DNA of 64,000 bases from CBDDKU01 sp965230375 (GTDB lineage: Bacteria > Bacteroidota > Bacteroidia > Flavobacteriales_D > Cryomorphaceae), in NCBI GenBank assembly GCA_965230375.1, contig CBDDKU010000007.1, positions 1 through 64,000 on the forward strand, given 5' to 3'. Shown here one piece after another: positions 25,918 to 34,789 of the stretch. The notes beneath the pieces were generated by a model that saw only the letters and a list, made by a program, of their open reading frames with translations, was not told the origin of the DNA and searched no databases. Position numbers and translations under genes: made by a program. How positions within the stretch are numbered: the first letter of the stretch is position 1; each line of letters opens with the position of its first letter.

Positions 25918-27580
25918 AAGGAACTTGTCCTGCCGCCACTTGGTAGGAATCTGCTTGGCTCTTTTTGCCGCGGCTATTGCCGACGTAGCTCAGGGACAGT
26001 CAGCTCACCAATATACCCACCAGGATACGCTGCGGGGCAGCATTACCACAGAGCGTGCATGGTGGGATTTACTTCATTATACCCTCGAAGTAGAGGTGTT
26101 TCCCGAAACGAAATCCATCACAGGAAAAAACACCATTCAATTCAGAAGCAAGGCTCCCGGCCGCATCATGCAAATTGATCTACAGGAGCCTATGCAGATC
26201 GATAAGGTGACGGAAGGTGACACGGAGCTGGACTTTCGCCGCGATGGAAACGCCTACTTCATCACCTGCCAAGATGAGCCCAAACCCGGAACCTGGCGCG
26301 AGATCGAAGTGTCCTTTTCGGGAACCCCGCAAGAAGCCATTCACCCGCCGTGGGATGGTGGCTTCACCTGGCAGAAAGACGAAAACGGTGTTGACTTTAT
26401 TGCAACTTCTTGTCAGGGTATTGGAGCCAGTCTCTGGTGGCCATGCAAGGATCACATGTACGACGAGCCTGACGAAGGTCTGACCCTAAAAATTACCGTA
26501 CCCAAGCATTTGGTGGCGGTAGGTAACGGTCGTTTGGACAGCGATGTTAAGAAAGGAAAGAAGCGGACGTTTACCTGGAAGGTGATCAATCCCATCAATA
26601 ACTACGGAGTGAATGTAAACGTGGGTGATTATGTGCATTTTGGAAGCGAATACGAAGGTGAGAAAGGGAAACTCGACACCGATTACTGGGTACTGAGCTA
26701 TAACCTAGAAAAAGCCAAAGAGCAGTTTAAGGATGGCCACAAAACCTTGGAAGCCCTCGAGCATTGGTTTGGACCTTATCCCTTTTACGAAGACTCCTAC
26801 AAACTCGTAGAAGTACCTTATCTGGGGATGGAGCACCAGAGCTCTGTGACTTACGGAAACCAATTCATGCAAGGATACCTCGGTCGCGATTTAAGCGGCA
26901 CGGGCTGGGGCTTGAAATTTGATTTTATCATCGTTCACGAGTCGGGGCACGAGTGGTTTGCCAACAGCATTACCCATAGAGATGCCGCCGATATGTGGAT
27001 TCACGAGTCGTTTACCAGCTATTCGGAGTCTCTTTTTCTCGAGTACTTCTTCGGCAAGGAAGCGGGGCAGACCTACGTGCGGGGTACGCGATTGGCAATC
27101 GAAAACAAAGAACCCATGATCGCCGATTACGATGTAAACGCCCACACCACCAGCGATGTGTACTACAAGGGGAGCAATATGCTCAACACCCTGCGCACGT
27201 GGGTAAATGACGACGAAAAATGGCGAAGCATGCTCCGCGGTATGAATTCCCGATTCTTTCACCAGACCGTTTCTTCTGCGGATATCGAAACCTACATGGC
27301 CGACTTTCTCGACATGGACTTAAAGCCCTTTTTTGATCAATACCTCCGCGATAGCCGGGTGCCAGCTCTGGTGCTCAATCAAGTAGAAGGGGGGATAAGC
27401 TACAAGTGGACCAATTGCAGGGAAGATTTCAATATGCCCATTACCTTAGTGGATGAAAACGGGAATAGACTAGACATTGCGCCGACCACATCACCCAATG
27501 GCGGAGCACTTCCCGCGGGTGTAGCTGGCCGCTTGACTCCCGACCCGAATTACTATATATTTCTGTCGACCGAAAACTAA
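25898..27580 (+). CDS. Secreted M1-family metallopeptidase
   Basis: The 560-residue protein has a signal peptide (about 1-34, ending AQGQ), then the M1 N-terminal beta-saddle (YTLEVEVFPETKSITGKNTI). The exopeptidase-like segment appears as YLGMEHQSSVTYG, where GAMEN is usual. The zinc site HEXXH-x18-E is His347, Glu348, His351 and Glu370 (VHESGHEWFANS...IHESF). It lacks the long C-terminal helical domain of aminopeptidase N, as many Bacteroidota M1 enzymes do. It probably trims peptides in the periplasm. Confidence 0.9.
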   Translation: MKRIKNRRNLSCRHLVGICLALFAAAIADVAQGQSAHQYTHQDTLRGSITTERAWWDLLHYTLEVEVFPETKSITGKNTIQFRSKAPGRIMQIDLQEPMQIDKVTEGDTELDFRRDGNAYFITCQDEPKPGTWREIEVSFSGTPQEAIHPPWDGGFTWQKDENGVDFIATSCQGIGASLWWPCKDHMYDEPDEGLTLKITVPKHLVAVGNGRLDSDVKKGKKRTFTWKVINPINNYGVNVNVGDYVHFGSEYEGEKGKLDTDYWVLSYNLEKAKEQFKDGHKTLEALEHWFGPYPFYEDSYKLVEVPYLGMEHQSSVTYGNQFMQGYLGRDLSGTGWGLKFDFIIVHESGHEWFANSITHRDAADMWIHESFTSYSESLFLEYFFGKEAGQTYVRGTRLAIENKEPMIADYDVNAHTTSDVYYKGSNMLNTLRTWVNDDEKWRSMLRGMNSRFFHQTVSSADIETYMADFLDMDLKPFFDQYLRDSRVPALVLNQVEGGISYKWTNCREDFNMPITLVDENGNRLDIAPTTSPNGGALPAGVAGRLTPDPNYYIFLSTEN

Positions 27581-27611
27581 GCCTTAACCCAAACCAACTC
27601 ACCATCGCATT

Positions 27612-28346
27612 ATGGAAAATCAAATCAAAGCGCTTCTGGAATCGTCTACCAACCGGCTCGAGTTTTGGGTGGGCTTGGTCAATCAACTCGGATCTACTTC
27701 CATCGCCGAGATCGGGGTGTATAAAGGTGAGTTTGCCGAGACCGTCCTAGCCGCCTGCACAGGCGTGGAGCGTTACACTATGATAGACCCATGGCGCAAC
27801 CTCGACGACTGGAACAAGCCCGCCAATAAGGACAACGATACCTTCGAAGCTTTCTACCAGGAAACTATGAAGCGCACCGATTTTGCCAAGGAGAAGCGCA
27901 TCGTGCTCCGAGGCAAGACCACCGAGGTGATCAATCAGATCCCCGGCAGTTCGATCGACTTCGCCTATGTGGACGGCGATCATACCTTGAAAGGCATTAC
28001 CATAGACTTAGTGAATATCTGGCCCAAGATCTCTGAAACCGGCGTCATAGCCGGCGACGATTTCTCGGCCAATATCTGGCAACACAGCAAGAGCTTTGAG
28101 CCCACGCTCGTCTTTCCCTTCGCCGTTTACTTCGCCGAAGCCATGAACACCACCATTTATGGACTTCCACACAGCCAGTTTTTAATGACCAAAGAATGCC
28201 GCGGTTTTAGGTTTGTGGACCTAACCAACCTCGGCGCCTACGCCAATACCGATCTCCTTCACCAACTCAACCACCAATCGGGTCTCAAAACCAAACTGGG
28301 CGAAAAACTCCCCGGCCTTAGAAAGGTGTATCGGAAGTTGAAGTGA
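27612..28346 (+). CDS. Class I SAM-dependent methyltransferase
   Basis: The 244-residue protein has a SAM-binding motif I in SIAEIGVYKGEFAETVL, an acidic residue ending the next strand (YTMIDPWR) and IDFAYVDGDHTLKGITIDL. This arrangement is that of the Methyltransf_24 group often linked to sugar or small-molecule modification. The substrate is unknown. It lies 31 bases after the M1 peptidase gene and may be on the same transcript. Confidence 0.8.
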   Translation: MENQIKALLESSTNRLEFWVGLVNQLGSTSIAEIGVYKGEFAETVLAACTGVERYTMIDPWRNLDDWNKPANKDNDTFEAFYQETMKRTDFAKEKRIVLRGKTTEVINQIPGSSIDFAYVDGDHTLKGITIDLVNIWPKISETGVIAGDDFSANIWQHSKSFEPTLVFPFAVYFAEAMNTTIYGLPHSQFLMTKECRGFRFVDLTNLGAYANTDLLHQLNHQSGLKTKLGEKLPGLRKVYRKLK

Positions 28347-28368
28347 TGGCGTTTTATCCGCGATCTAT

Positions 28369-28399
28369 TCCCCCTTTGGTAGGGGGCTAGGGGGAGGAC
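28369..28399. repeat. C/G-tract intergenic repeat
   Basis: CCCCCT (28370-28375) pairs with AGGGGG (28381-28386), followed by a second G tract (CTAGGGGGAGG). From memory, this pattern of alternating C and G tracts recurs between genes in many Bacteroidota genomes. It has no T-run and its role is unknown. Confidence 0.5.
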
Positions 28400-28447
28400 T
28401 AGAAATGATCAATACGTTCACCAATTTAGATCTCCTTAACTTTAACT

Positions 28448-28729
28448 ATGTCAAGCGCATCTTCTTCTGGTAGAATCACTTTGGTTGCAAGCCTGATTAT
28501 CGCGGTTTATTGGCTGCTTGCCTTAAATATGGACGTATACAGATATGCCTTGCTCGGAGCCATTTATGAGATCCTTTGGCTTCCTATGTTAGCAGGACTA
28601 ATTCTTTTGCCTGTAGTTTCACTAGTTCTTTTGGTCCGCCAGCGCTTCAAGAACGGATCCCTTCACTACTATTCTATCATCATTCTCACTCTAATGATTG
28701 TCTATGTATACTTCATTTGGGGCGAATAG
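28448..28729 (+). CDS. Small three-helix membrane protein
   Basis: The 93-residue protein has three predicted transmembrane helices (about 9-29, 34-58 and 73-91) joined by short loops, with a basic loop QRFKNGS. The family is not recognised. Confidence 0.55.
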   Translation: MSSASSSGRITLVASLIIAVYWLLALNMDVYRYALLGAIYEILWLPMLAGLILLPVVSLVLLVRQRFKNGSLHYYSIIILTLMIVYVYFIWGE

Positions 28730-28836
28730 GGCTCGGTTATTCATTTTTTTAAAGATGAAAGGCTCATCACCTTAAGTGTTTCTTAAGAATCAACCTTTTC
28801 CTCCCAAATCTGTTTTATAGATTTAATTCAGTAAAT

Positions 28837-28844
28837 TAACTTTG
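28837..28844 (+). promoter_or_regulatory. -7 promoter box upstream of 28870
   Basis: TAACTTTG matches TAnnTTTG and lies 26 bases before the start codon. No clear -33 TTG is visible at the expected distance. Confidence 0.45.
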
Positions 28845-28869
28845 TAATCTCAAAACCAAAACCCATCAT

Positions 28870-29292
28870 ATGAAAAAGGTATTTCTTCTTTTAGGCGCTG
28901 CTCTCTGTCTGAGCTTAGGTAGTTACGGACAGGCCCAAAAATATTTGAACTTAGGTATTATTGGAGCCGGGCTTGAATTTCCCGTGTCATCTGATATCAC
29001 GATAGGGCCAGCAGCCTATACCAACTTGAACGTAGATTATTTGACCCTTGGAGCGAAGGGGAATTATTACTTCGATGACCTGATTGGTCTACCAAGTGAA
29101 TGGGACTTTTATGCCGGAGCAAACTTAGGTTTTGGTGTGGCCTTGAATAATGATAATGACAGTGATCTGGACTTAGGTCTTCAAGTCGGTGGACGCTGGT
29201 TTTGGAGCGATCAATGGGGATTATACGTAGAGCTTGGCGGCGGAAGGCTTGGCGGTGCTGCCTATGGCGTCGGCCTTACGATGAAGATGTAG
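28870..29292 (+). CDS. Small outer-membrane or secreted beta-barrel-like protein
   Basis: The 140-residue protein has a signal peptide (1-20, SYGQ) and alternating strands (YLNLGIIGAGLEFPV, YLTLGAKGNYYF, WDFYAGANLGFGVAL, GLQVGGRWFW, GAAYGVGLTMKM). This pattern suits an eight-strand barrel. It is monocistronic, with its own promoter box and a strong terminator. Function is unknown. Confidence 0.7.
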   Translation: MKKVFLLLGAALCLSLGSYGQAQKYLNLGIIGAGLEFPVSSDITIGPAAYTNLNVDYLTLGAKGNYYFDDLIGLPSEWDFYAGANLGFGVALNNDNDSDLDLGLQVGGRWFWSDQWGLYVELGGGRLGGAAYGVGLTMKM

Positions 29293-29315
29293 AGAAGCTC
29301 TTCCAGAATAATACT

Positions 29316-29349
29316 GCGCTGTTCCGTTCTTTCGGGGCAGCGCTTTTTT
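29316..29349 (+). terminator. Intrinsic terminator after 28870 gene
   Basis: An 11-bp stem GCGCTGTTCCG/CGGGGCAGCGC (two G-U pairs) with loop TTCTTT, followed by six T. Confidence 0.9.
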
Positions 29350-29433
29350 GTTTTGTCAATTCCAAAACCACATGCTAATCAATAAATCTTCCTACTTATC
29401 TACCCAGACCTTATCAAGAGCCAACTAGGTAGT

Positions 29434-29488
29434 GACTAAGTACAGACTAAATAGAGACTAAGTATAGACTAAAAACAGACTAAGTATA
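29434..29488. repeat. Five tandem copies of an 11-bp unit
   Basis: The unit GACTAAGTATA occurs five times head to tail (starts 29434, 29445, 29456, 29467 and 29478) with substitutions in positions 7-10. The 11-bp period is close to one helical turn. The surrounding stretch 29350-29996 holds no gene. Confidence 0.85.
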
Positions 29489-29882
29489 AGCCCTGTTCAG
29501 AAAGTGAAGCTGATTTAGTATAAATTGTGGTAAATCAAGGGTTTGCTGGGCCACCCATAGAAGCGCAGAGTCCAAAGTCTTTCTGGATTACCTTTTCAAA
29601 AATCACAGGTAGTACCTACGGCACATAGTCGTCATATTCCAGATTTGGTTACCCACAGCGCGTCCCTACAGAACTGCCTTACTCATGGGGCTCAACTCTA
29701 TCAAATTTTTGGTCAATTTTGCATCTACGACATCTTCTAAACTGGAGCAGAAGAACTCCCGTTCAAATCCAACTAATTTTCATAGCAGACGATCTTTTTC
29801 AGTGATGGATACTTTTCACTTTTCGTTTTTCACTTCTTAAACCGTGGGGCAACGGAGAATACGGTAGGCTCAGCACATCTTT

Positions 29883-29960
29883 GTACCTAATACTTAATAC
29901 TTGGTACAATCAATACCCAGTACTCAATACCCACTACTCAATACCCACTACCCACGACTA
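29883..29960. repeat. Degenerate TACTCAATACCCA low-complexity repeat
   Basis: Irregular copies of TACTTAATAC, TACTCAATACCC and CACTACCCA run head to tail. No reading frame is plausible here on either strand. The function is unknown. Confidence 0.7.
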
Positions 29961-29978
29961 ATCGAAGCAAAGCGAAGA

Positions 29979-29996
29979 CCCCGATTCCTATCGGGG
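29979..29996 (-). other. Hairpin at the 3' end of the Fur-family gene
   Basis: CCCCGAT and ATCGGGG form a perfect 7-bp stem with loop TCCT, immediately next to the stop codon of the minus-strand Fur-family gene. There is no strong T-run on the minus strand, so it may be a weak terminator or a REP-like element. Confidence 0.5.
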
Positions 29997-30413
29997 CTAC
30001 CCACTACACCTCTTACAAACCCCCGACAACTGAATCTGAATTTCTCTGACTTCGTATCCATCGAGTTCGATGGTCGAAAGGCCCTTGGAAGGCACACAGT
30101 ACAAGCGCTCGCATTCATCGCACTTAAAGTGAACGTGATCGTGATGGTGCTCGGTGGTGGTGCACGAATGGGCGCAAACGGCGTAATGCACTTCGTCGTC
30201 GCCCACCGACGCGCGGTGCATCAGGCCCTTGTCGCACATGGCGTTTAGGGTACGGTAGAGTGTTACGCGATCCAGGTCCTTAAACTCGTCTTGGATATCG
30301 GAGTAGGGCACAGCGCTTCCAAAATCATGGACGTAGTCATACAGAGCCAAACGCGAAGGTGTGGCCTTGAGCTTATGCCGATTTAAGATTGATTTGACTT
30401 GACTGGTTTCCAT
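29997..30413 (-). CDS. Fur-family metal regulator, probably Zur-like
   Basis: The 138-residue protein (start METSQVKS; an upstream in-frame ATG lies inside the receptor gene) has the Fur winged helix (PSRLALYDYV, VTLYRTLNAMCDKGLMHR). The metal-binding domain carries a His-rich segment TEHHHDHVHFKC, the structural zinc cysteines CDEC and a second pair GVCKRCS near the C-terminus. It is last in an operon with a TonB receptor and an acidic lipoprotein. That context and a palindrome of Zur-box type at the operon promoter suggest zinc-dependent autoregulation. Fe or Mn is not excluded. Confidence 0.85.
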   Translation of the reverse strand: METSQVKSILNRHKLKATPSRLALYDYVHDFGSAVPYSDIQDEFKDLDRVTLYRTLNAMCDKGLMHRASVGDDEVHYAVCAHSCTTTEHHHDHVHFKCDECERLYCVPSKGLSTIELDGYEVREIQIQLSGVCKRCSG

Positions 30414-30414
30414 A

Positions 30415-32724
30415 CTAAAAGGCGACTTTAAAACCGAGAACAACGTTTATTCCCAAATCATCTGCAAAATAACGCAATCTGTTGAGGTAATCCCGGTAGC
30501 TTGTATTAAGTAAGTTTTCGCCGCGCGTGTAAAAGGTCCATCGCGTTTTTCCCCATGACCTCTGCGCAGAGACCGAAGCTCCCAAAAGTCCGTACCCCGG
30601 TGGCGGTGGAGCAACGTCTAATTCCGGGTCTACGTGATTTTCTTCGAAAACATAGCCGTAGTTTAGATTCATCTCGATGTTCTTAAACCCGATGGCTTCT
30701 GGAACCAGGTAAGAGAGCTCACCCTTTACACGTCCTGGCGGAATCCACGGCAGCCCCTCGTCGGAGTCTAAATTCTGCCCATGCGTAAAGCTGTATGTAC
30801 CGTGAATGTTTAAGCGATCTGAGAATTCGTAGATCACCGAAGCATCGGCTCCATAGATCAAAGCCGGAGTTTGCTCGTATTTGTATACTGGAAAAGCACC
30901 GCGAATTGTCAGTCTAAACTCTTCTTGGGGTGCCAGGTAAATGTAGTCGTCAATCCATTGTGCATAAGCCAAGATTTCCCAGAATACCTTTTCTTTTGAC
31001 TCACCACCTACCGAGAGCGTAGCTTTTAGCGAAGTCTCTTGAGTTAAGCTTGGATCTCCTTCTTCGATGGCACCCACTCCTTGGTGCAGCCCCTGACTAT
31101 AGCGCTCGTTGACATCTGGATTTCGGACAGCGGAACCGAGATTAAAACTCACCTTGTAGTCGTGTACCGGCTGGTATGTAATTCCAGCCTGGGCATTAAA
31201 CCCGACCATCTTGTTGGTGTAGCGCACCACTTCTCGCGGCACTGTGTTTGAGATAGAAGCTACACGCTGGCTTTCGTAGTCAATCCTTCCACCCACTTCG
31301 GTTTTAAACTTTTCACCAGTGTTCGTAAAGGTGAAATACCCACCGTATTCGTCAGAGATGTAGTCGGGGATGAGCGGAAGGATTCCCGTTTCTGGGTCGT
31401 TCACGTTGTCAATCCGGGTATACTGGTAGCCCGTCTCGATCTGACTCGCCCCCATCTTTGCCCGCCATTTGACTTCAAAAAACTGAGAGTTCTGATCGAG
31501 GGCTAGTGCAGGAGTAGTCGAGCGTCCACCACGACGCACATCAAATTCTTTTCGCTGGTCCCATTGCCCGGCATAGGTAGCTTTGATGAATGATCCACTG
31601 CCGTACGTCTTTTGCAGACTCAGCTTCGCCAAATGGTGGTTGACTTGTTGGTAGGGAGAGCTTATCTCATAGGTAAACTCGTCTTTTGTATAGAAAGGTT
31701 CATCACGCTCCAAAGCATTCTCCAAGTCGGTGAGATTGCCTATGTGCGATCCGCGGAAGATGCCGATTTCGGTATTGTATGAGCTAGCATAGAGCTCCGA
31801 TTTCCACGAATCGCCAAATGTTTTTTCTACTTGGGCAAAGGCGCTGTATTCCCGATTTCCAGTGTTTCGCAAATAGTAGTCGGGAGCTGATTGATCACCG
31901 CTGTAACGACCAGTAGCTCCTACTCGCCAGGCAGCGAACTTTCCAAACTGTTCTACTTGCCCATGTGCCCCATGACCGCGGCCATTCATGTCGAAGAAGT
32001 AGGATCCAAAACCGTGGATATGCGGCTCGTTGGGAATAGACCCTGACTCGATCAGGATCAGGCTCCCTAGCGAGCTTCCCTGGTAGGCTACGGAGCCAAC
32101 TCCTTTCACTACAGTGATCTTCTTCGCTGAGAGTGGATCGATCTCCGGAGCGTGGTCCACACCCCACTGTTGTCCTGCCTGTACTACTCCGTGATTGAGT
32201 ATCGAGATTCGATTTCCGTACAAACCATGTATCACGGGTTTGCTCACGTTATTTCCCGTTTTGATGGTCGTTACCCCAAGAACAGACGAGAGCATATTAC
32301 CCAGATTATGGTCGGCTTTTGCCGTAATCTCTCGTCTGCTGAGCTCTTCAACGTTTTCAGTCGATCGCTTTTCCTGCTCTCCTTCTACCCGAACCTCGTG
32401 GAGCATCTCACCTGTGTGGTTGAGGGAAACGGTGATAGTGGTATCACCCGATAAGGTCACGAGTAGTACTTCGGTCTCACAACCGATATGGCTGATGTGA
32501 AGGTGATATTCACCTGCACAAAGATCGCTCAACACAAAGCGACCGTCCTCTGATGAGACGGCTCCACTCTTTGTTTCAGCCACGTAAATATTTGCATAGC
32601 TTATTTCTTCTTCGTGGTGCGAATCGATGATTTGGCCACGAATAGAATAAAAACAGTCTTGCGAGAAACTCGTTCCCGCAAGACTGCACAATAAGATTAT
32701 GTAGATGAATCTACTCTTCGACAT
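30415..32724 (-). CDS. TonB-dependent receptor, probably zinc uptake
   Basis: The 769-residue receptor (start MSKSRFIYIILLCSLAG, signal to SFSQ) has a carboxypeptidase-regulatory-like domain (about 25-105). A plug follows, with GLYGNRISILNHGVVQAGQQ and the His/Asp-bearing WGVDHAPEIDP. The barrel ends NVVLGFKVAF. The start overlaps the lipoprotein gene by 14 bases, and the stop abuts the Fur-family gene. A glycine/histidine-rich loop (GRGHGAHG) is consistent with metal binding. Zinc is inferred from the regulator and not proven. Confidence 0.85.
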   Translation of the reverse strand: MSKSRFIYIILLCSLAGTSFSQDCFYSIRGQIIDSHHEEEISYANIYVAETKSGAVSSEDGRFVLSDLCAGEYHLHISHIGCETEVLLVTLSGDTTITVSLNHTGEMLHEVRVEGEQEKRSTENVEELSRREITAKADHNLGNMLSSVLGVTTIKTGNNVSKPVIHGLYGNRISILNHGVVQAGQQWGVDHAPEIDPLSAKKITVVKGVGSVAYQGSSLGSLILIESGSIPNEPHIHGFGSYFFDMNGRGHGAHGQVEQFGKFAAWRVGATGRYSGDQSAPDYYLRNTGNREYSAFAQVEKTFGDSWKSELYASSYNTEIGIFRGSHIGNLTDLENALERDEPFYTKDEFTYEISSPYQQVNHHLAKLSLQKTYGSGSFIKATYAGQWDQRKEFDVRRGGRSTTPALALDQNSQFFEVKWRAKMGASQIETGYQYTRIDNVNDPETGILPLIPDYISDEYGGYFTFTNTGEKFKTEVGGRIDYESQRVASISNTVPREVVRYTNKMVGFNAQAGITYQPVHDYKVSFNLGSAVRNPDVNERYSQGLHQGVGAIEEGDPSLTQETSLKATLSVGGESKEKVFWEILAYAQWIDDYIYLAPQEEFRLTIRGAFPVYKYEQTPALIYGADASVIYEFSDRLNIHGTYSFTHGQNLDSDEGLPWIPPGRVKGELSYLVPEAIGFKNIEMNLNYGYVFEENHVDPELDVAPPPPGYGLLGASVSAQRSWGKTRWTFYTRGENLLNTSYRDYLNRLRYFADDLGINVVLGFKVAF

Positions 32725-33289
32725 CAATGTCGAAAGACACTTCAATATCGGTTTCTCCACCTGCATTTGTAATATCTCCATCAGCTACTCCTTCGGCGTA
32801 TTTGTCTGGCTCGTGACGTAGAATAATAGTCAAGGTAGTACTTCCATCCGTACCAGTCATAATTTCTGACTCAATACCGACTGGATTACCATTTTCATCT
32901 TCATCTGAGTACGAATAGCTCAGAATATCGTTTTCATCCATGAAGAAAAACTGGTGTTCAGCTCCTTCTTCTTCCACTTCTTCTGTAATGTTTTCGGCAG
33001 GGTCTTCTAATTCGTTCTCTACTTTGATCACACCAGAGTAGGTCGTATTTACATTTAGTGATGCCGTTGCTGGAGTAATAATCGGAGGTTCTCCACCATC
33101 GCCATCGAGGTCTTGGTATTTTAATACCACATCGTCATTGTCATCAGATGAAAGCGTGAGTGTCAAAGTAGTGATCACTTCTTCTTCATTCGGGATGGTT
33201 GGTGTTTCTGGATCGTCGTCTTCGCAAGAAGCGAGAAACAAGACTGCCCCACCTAGGGCAAGGGTTTTGAGTAGATTAAAAGATCGCAT
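32711..33289 (-). CDS. Acidic lipoprotein of a metal-uptake operon
   Basis: The 192-residue protein (start MRSFNLLKTLALGGAV; lipobox LASC) begins its mature part with CEDDD and is strongly acidic (DPAENITEEVEEEGAEHQFFF, shown only in part). Related Bacteroidota proteins are annotated as type 1 periplasmic-binding-fold-like, but no transport domain is visible. It is first in an operon with a TonB receptor and a Fur-family regulator. It may bind the metal at the surface or in the periplasm. An upstream ATG at 33370 would cover the operator and is unlikely. Confidence 0.75.
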   Translation of the reverse strand: MRSFNLLKTLALGGAVLFLASCEDDDPETPTIPNEEEVITTLTLTLSSDDNDDVVLKYQDLDGDGGEPPIITPATASLNVNTTYSGVIKVENELEDPAENITEEVEEEGAEHQFFFMDENDILSYSYSDEDENGNPVGIESEIMTGTDGSTTLTIILRHEPDKYAEGVADGDITNAGGETDIEVSFDIDVEE

Positions 33290-33306
33290 GAGTTCTAAAT
33301 TTTGGA

Positions 33307-33338
33307 CAAAGCTAGCATTAAATGCAACAACGTTGCAA
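33307..33338 (-). promoter_or_regulatory. Promoter with Zur-type palindrome for the lipoprotein-receptor-Fur operon
   Basis: On the minus strand the -7 box TAGCTTTG (33314-33307) lies 21 bases downstream of a -33 TTG (33338-33336). A perfect palindrome TGCAAC-AAC-GTTGCA occupies 33323-33337, covering the -33 element and spacer. The geometry predicts repression by the Fur/Zur-like protein encoded at the end of the operon. Confidence 0.65.
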
Positions 33339-33446
33339 TAATTTTCAATCATTTTTAATGCGGCCGGCAATTCGTTCCCGAGCTTGACTATTGGAATCTC
33401 CGTTTCCTATGTAACCCGAGTCACATTCTCAACCATTCTTCCCCAG

Positions 33447-33454
33447 TAATTTTG
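33447..33454 (+). promoter_or_regulatory. -7 promoter box of the RND efflux operon
   Basis: TAATTTTG matches TAnnTTTG, 18 bases before the TolC start codon. No good -33 TTG is seen. Confidence 0.45.
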
Positions 33455-33471
33455 TCCAAAATTTTAGAAGA

Positions 33472-34785
33472 ATGCACAGAATATACAGGTGGATACTCTT
33501 TGGACAATGCTTTCTTATTGCTTCGATCGCTTCGGCGCAAGATAGCTTGGAAGTGACCAACGAGTATTTCCTTTCAAAGATTTCAGAATCTAACTGGCAG
33601 GTTATCCTCAGTCAAAAAGAAGCGGCTGCAGCTCGGGCTGAAGTCAAGCAAACCAATGCCGTCTTTCTGCCACAGGTTGGGCTTTCGTATACGGCTATGA
33701 CGACTACCAATCCGTTGATGGCATTTGGGTCGAAGTTGAATCAATCGATTCTTACACCCGCTGATTTTAACCCCGATTTGCTCAACGACCCAGAACGTAC
33801 AGACAATTTTGCGACTGAAGTAGAAGTGTTGCAGCCCCTGATCAACGTTGATGGTTTTTATCAGCGAAGTGCGGCGAAGCAAAAGACAGAAGCCATGAAG
33901 CTCAAAGCCGAACGCACTTTCGAAGGTGTTCAGCTCGAGACCAAGAAGGCCTTTATGCAGTTGCAACTGGCTTATGAAGCCATAGATGTATTAAACCGGG
34001 CAAAAGATGCTGCCGAAGCCAGTGTGAAAATGGCTCAGGACTTCTTTGATGCTGGATTTATTCAAAAACCTGATCTCCTCGAAGCACAAGTCTATCTCGC
34101 TGATGTAGAAAATAAATTGGAGAAGGCTCAATCGCAGTTGATCTACAGCTCCGATTACCTCAAATACCTCGTTCGCGATACACTTGATGTGATTTACGTA
34201 CCTGGTGAGCGCATGACCTTCGAAAGGGTAGAGCTGGGCTTTAATCCAACCATGTCATCATCTCGGGCCGATATCCAGGCCATGAACTTATCGGCTGAAG
34301 CCATGAAAAACATGCACCAGGCGAGTAAGTCGAGCCTATTGCCGAGAGTGAATGCCTTTGGGCGCTACCAAATGTACGACGACGAGATTTTTCAAGCCGA
34401 TGCAACTGGCTACTTGGTTGGTGTGCAGCTTAGCTGGAAACTCTTCAACGGGTACCAATCCATTGGTCAGAATGAGAAGTCTCGATTGCAATACGAAGTG
34501 GCCAAAACGGAAGCTGAGCAATATGTCTCAACAAGCCAACTGGAGTTTGAGCAGCAAGTGAGAAACCTGGCAGTGGCTAGGGGAAATGTGGCCAACCAGG
34601 AACTCGCCGTGCAGCAATATCGCGAAGCTTATGCTATCAGGAAAGATCGATACGAAGAAGGACTAGAGAAAACAAGCGACTTACTGATTACAGAAGCGCA
34701 GCTGTTTCAAAAGGAGATGGCCTATCTCCAAGCCGTTTTTGAATACCAATTAACCAGAGAGTATATCAATTTTTTAACAGAGTAG
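33472..34785 (+). CDS. TolC-family outer-membrane efflux protein
   Basis: The 437-residue protein has a signal peptide (1-22, ASAQ) and two TolC-type repeats of long amphipathic helices (AEVKQTNAVFLPQVGLSYTAM, partly; SSLLPRVNAFGRYQMYDD). It forms the trimeric outer-membrane duct of a tripartite pump. It is followed after 4 bases by the adaptor gene and then the RND permease. Confidence 0.9.
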   Translation: MHRIYRWILFGQCFLIASIASAQDSLEVTNEYFLSKISESNWQVILSQKEAAAARAEVKQTNAVFLPQVGLSYTAMTTTNPLMAFGSKLNQSILTPADFNPDLLNDPERTDNFATEVEVLQPLINVDGFYQRSAAKQKTEAMKLKAERTFEGVQLETKKAFMQLQLAYEAIDVLNRAKDAAEASVKMAQDFFDAGFIQKPDLLEAQVYLADVENKLEKAQSQLIYSSDYLKYLVRDTLDVIYVPGERMTFERVELGFNPTMSSSRADIQAMNLSAEAMKNMHQASKSSLLPRVNAFGRYQMYDDEIFQADATGYLVGVQLSWKLFNGYQSIGQNEKSRLQYEVAKTEAEQYVSTSQLEFEQQVRNLAVARGNVANQELAVQQYREAYAIRKDRYEEGLEKTSDLLITEAQLFQKEMAYLQAVFEYQLTREYINFLTE

Positions 34786-34789
34786 AAAG

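Noticed and set aside
29755..29790. GTTCAAATCC segment resembling a tRNA T-arm
   Set aside because: No matching acceptor, D-arm or anticodon arm can be folded around it.
29901..30248. Plus-strand frame of 115 codons
   Set aside because: It runs through a low-complexity repeat and then antisense to the Fur-family gene.
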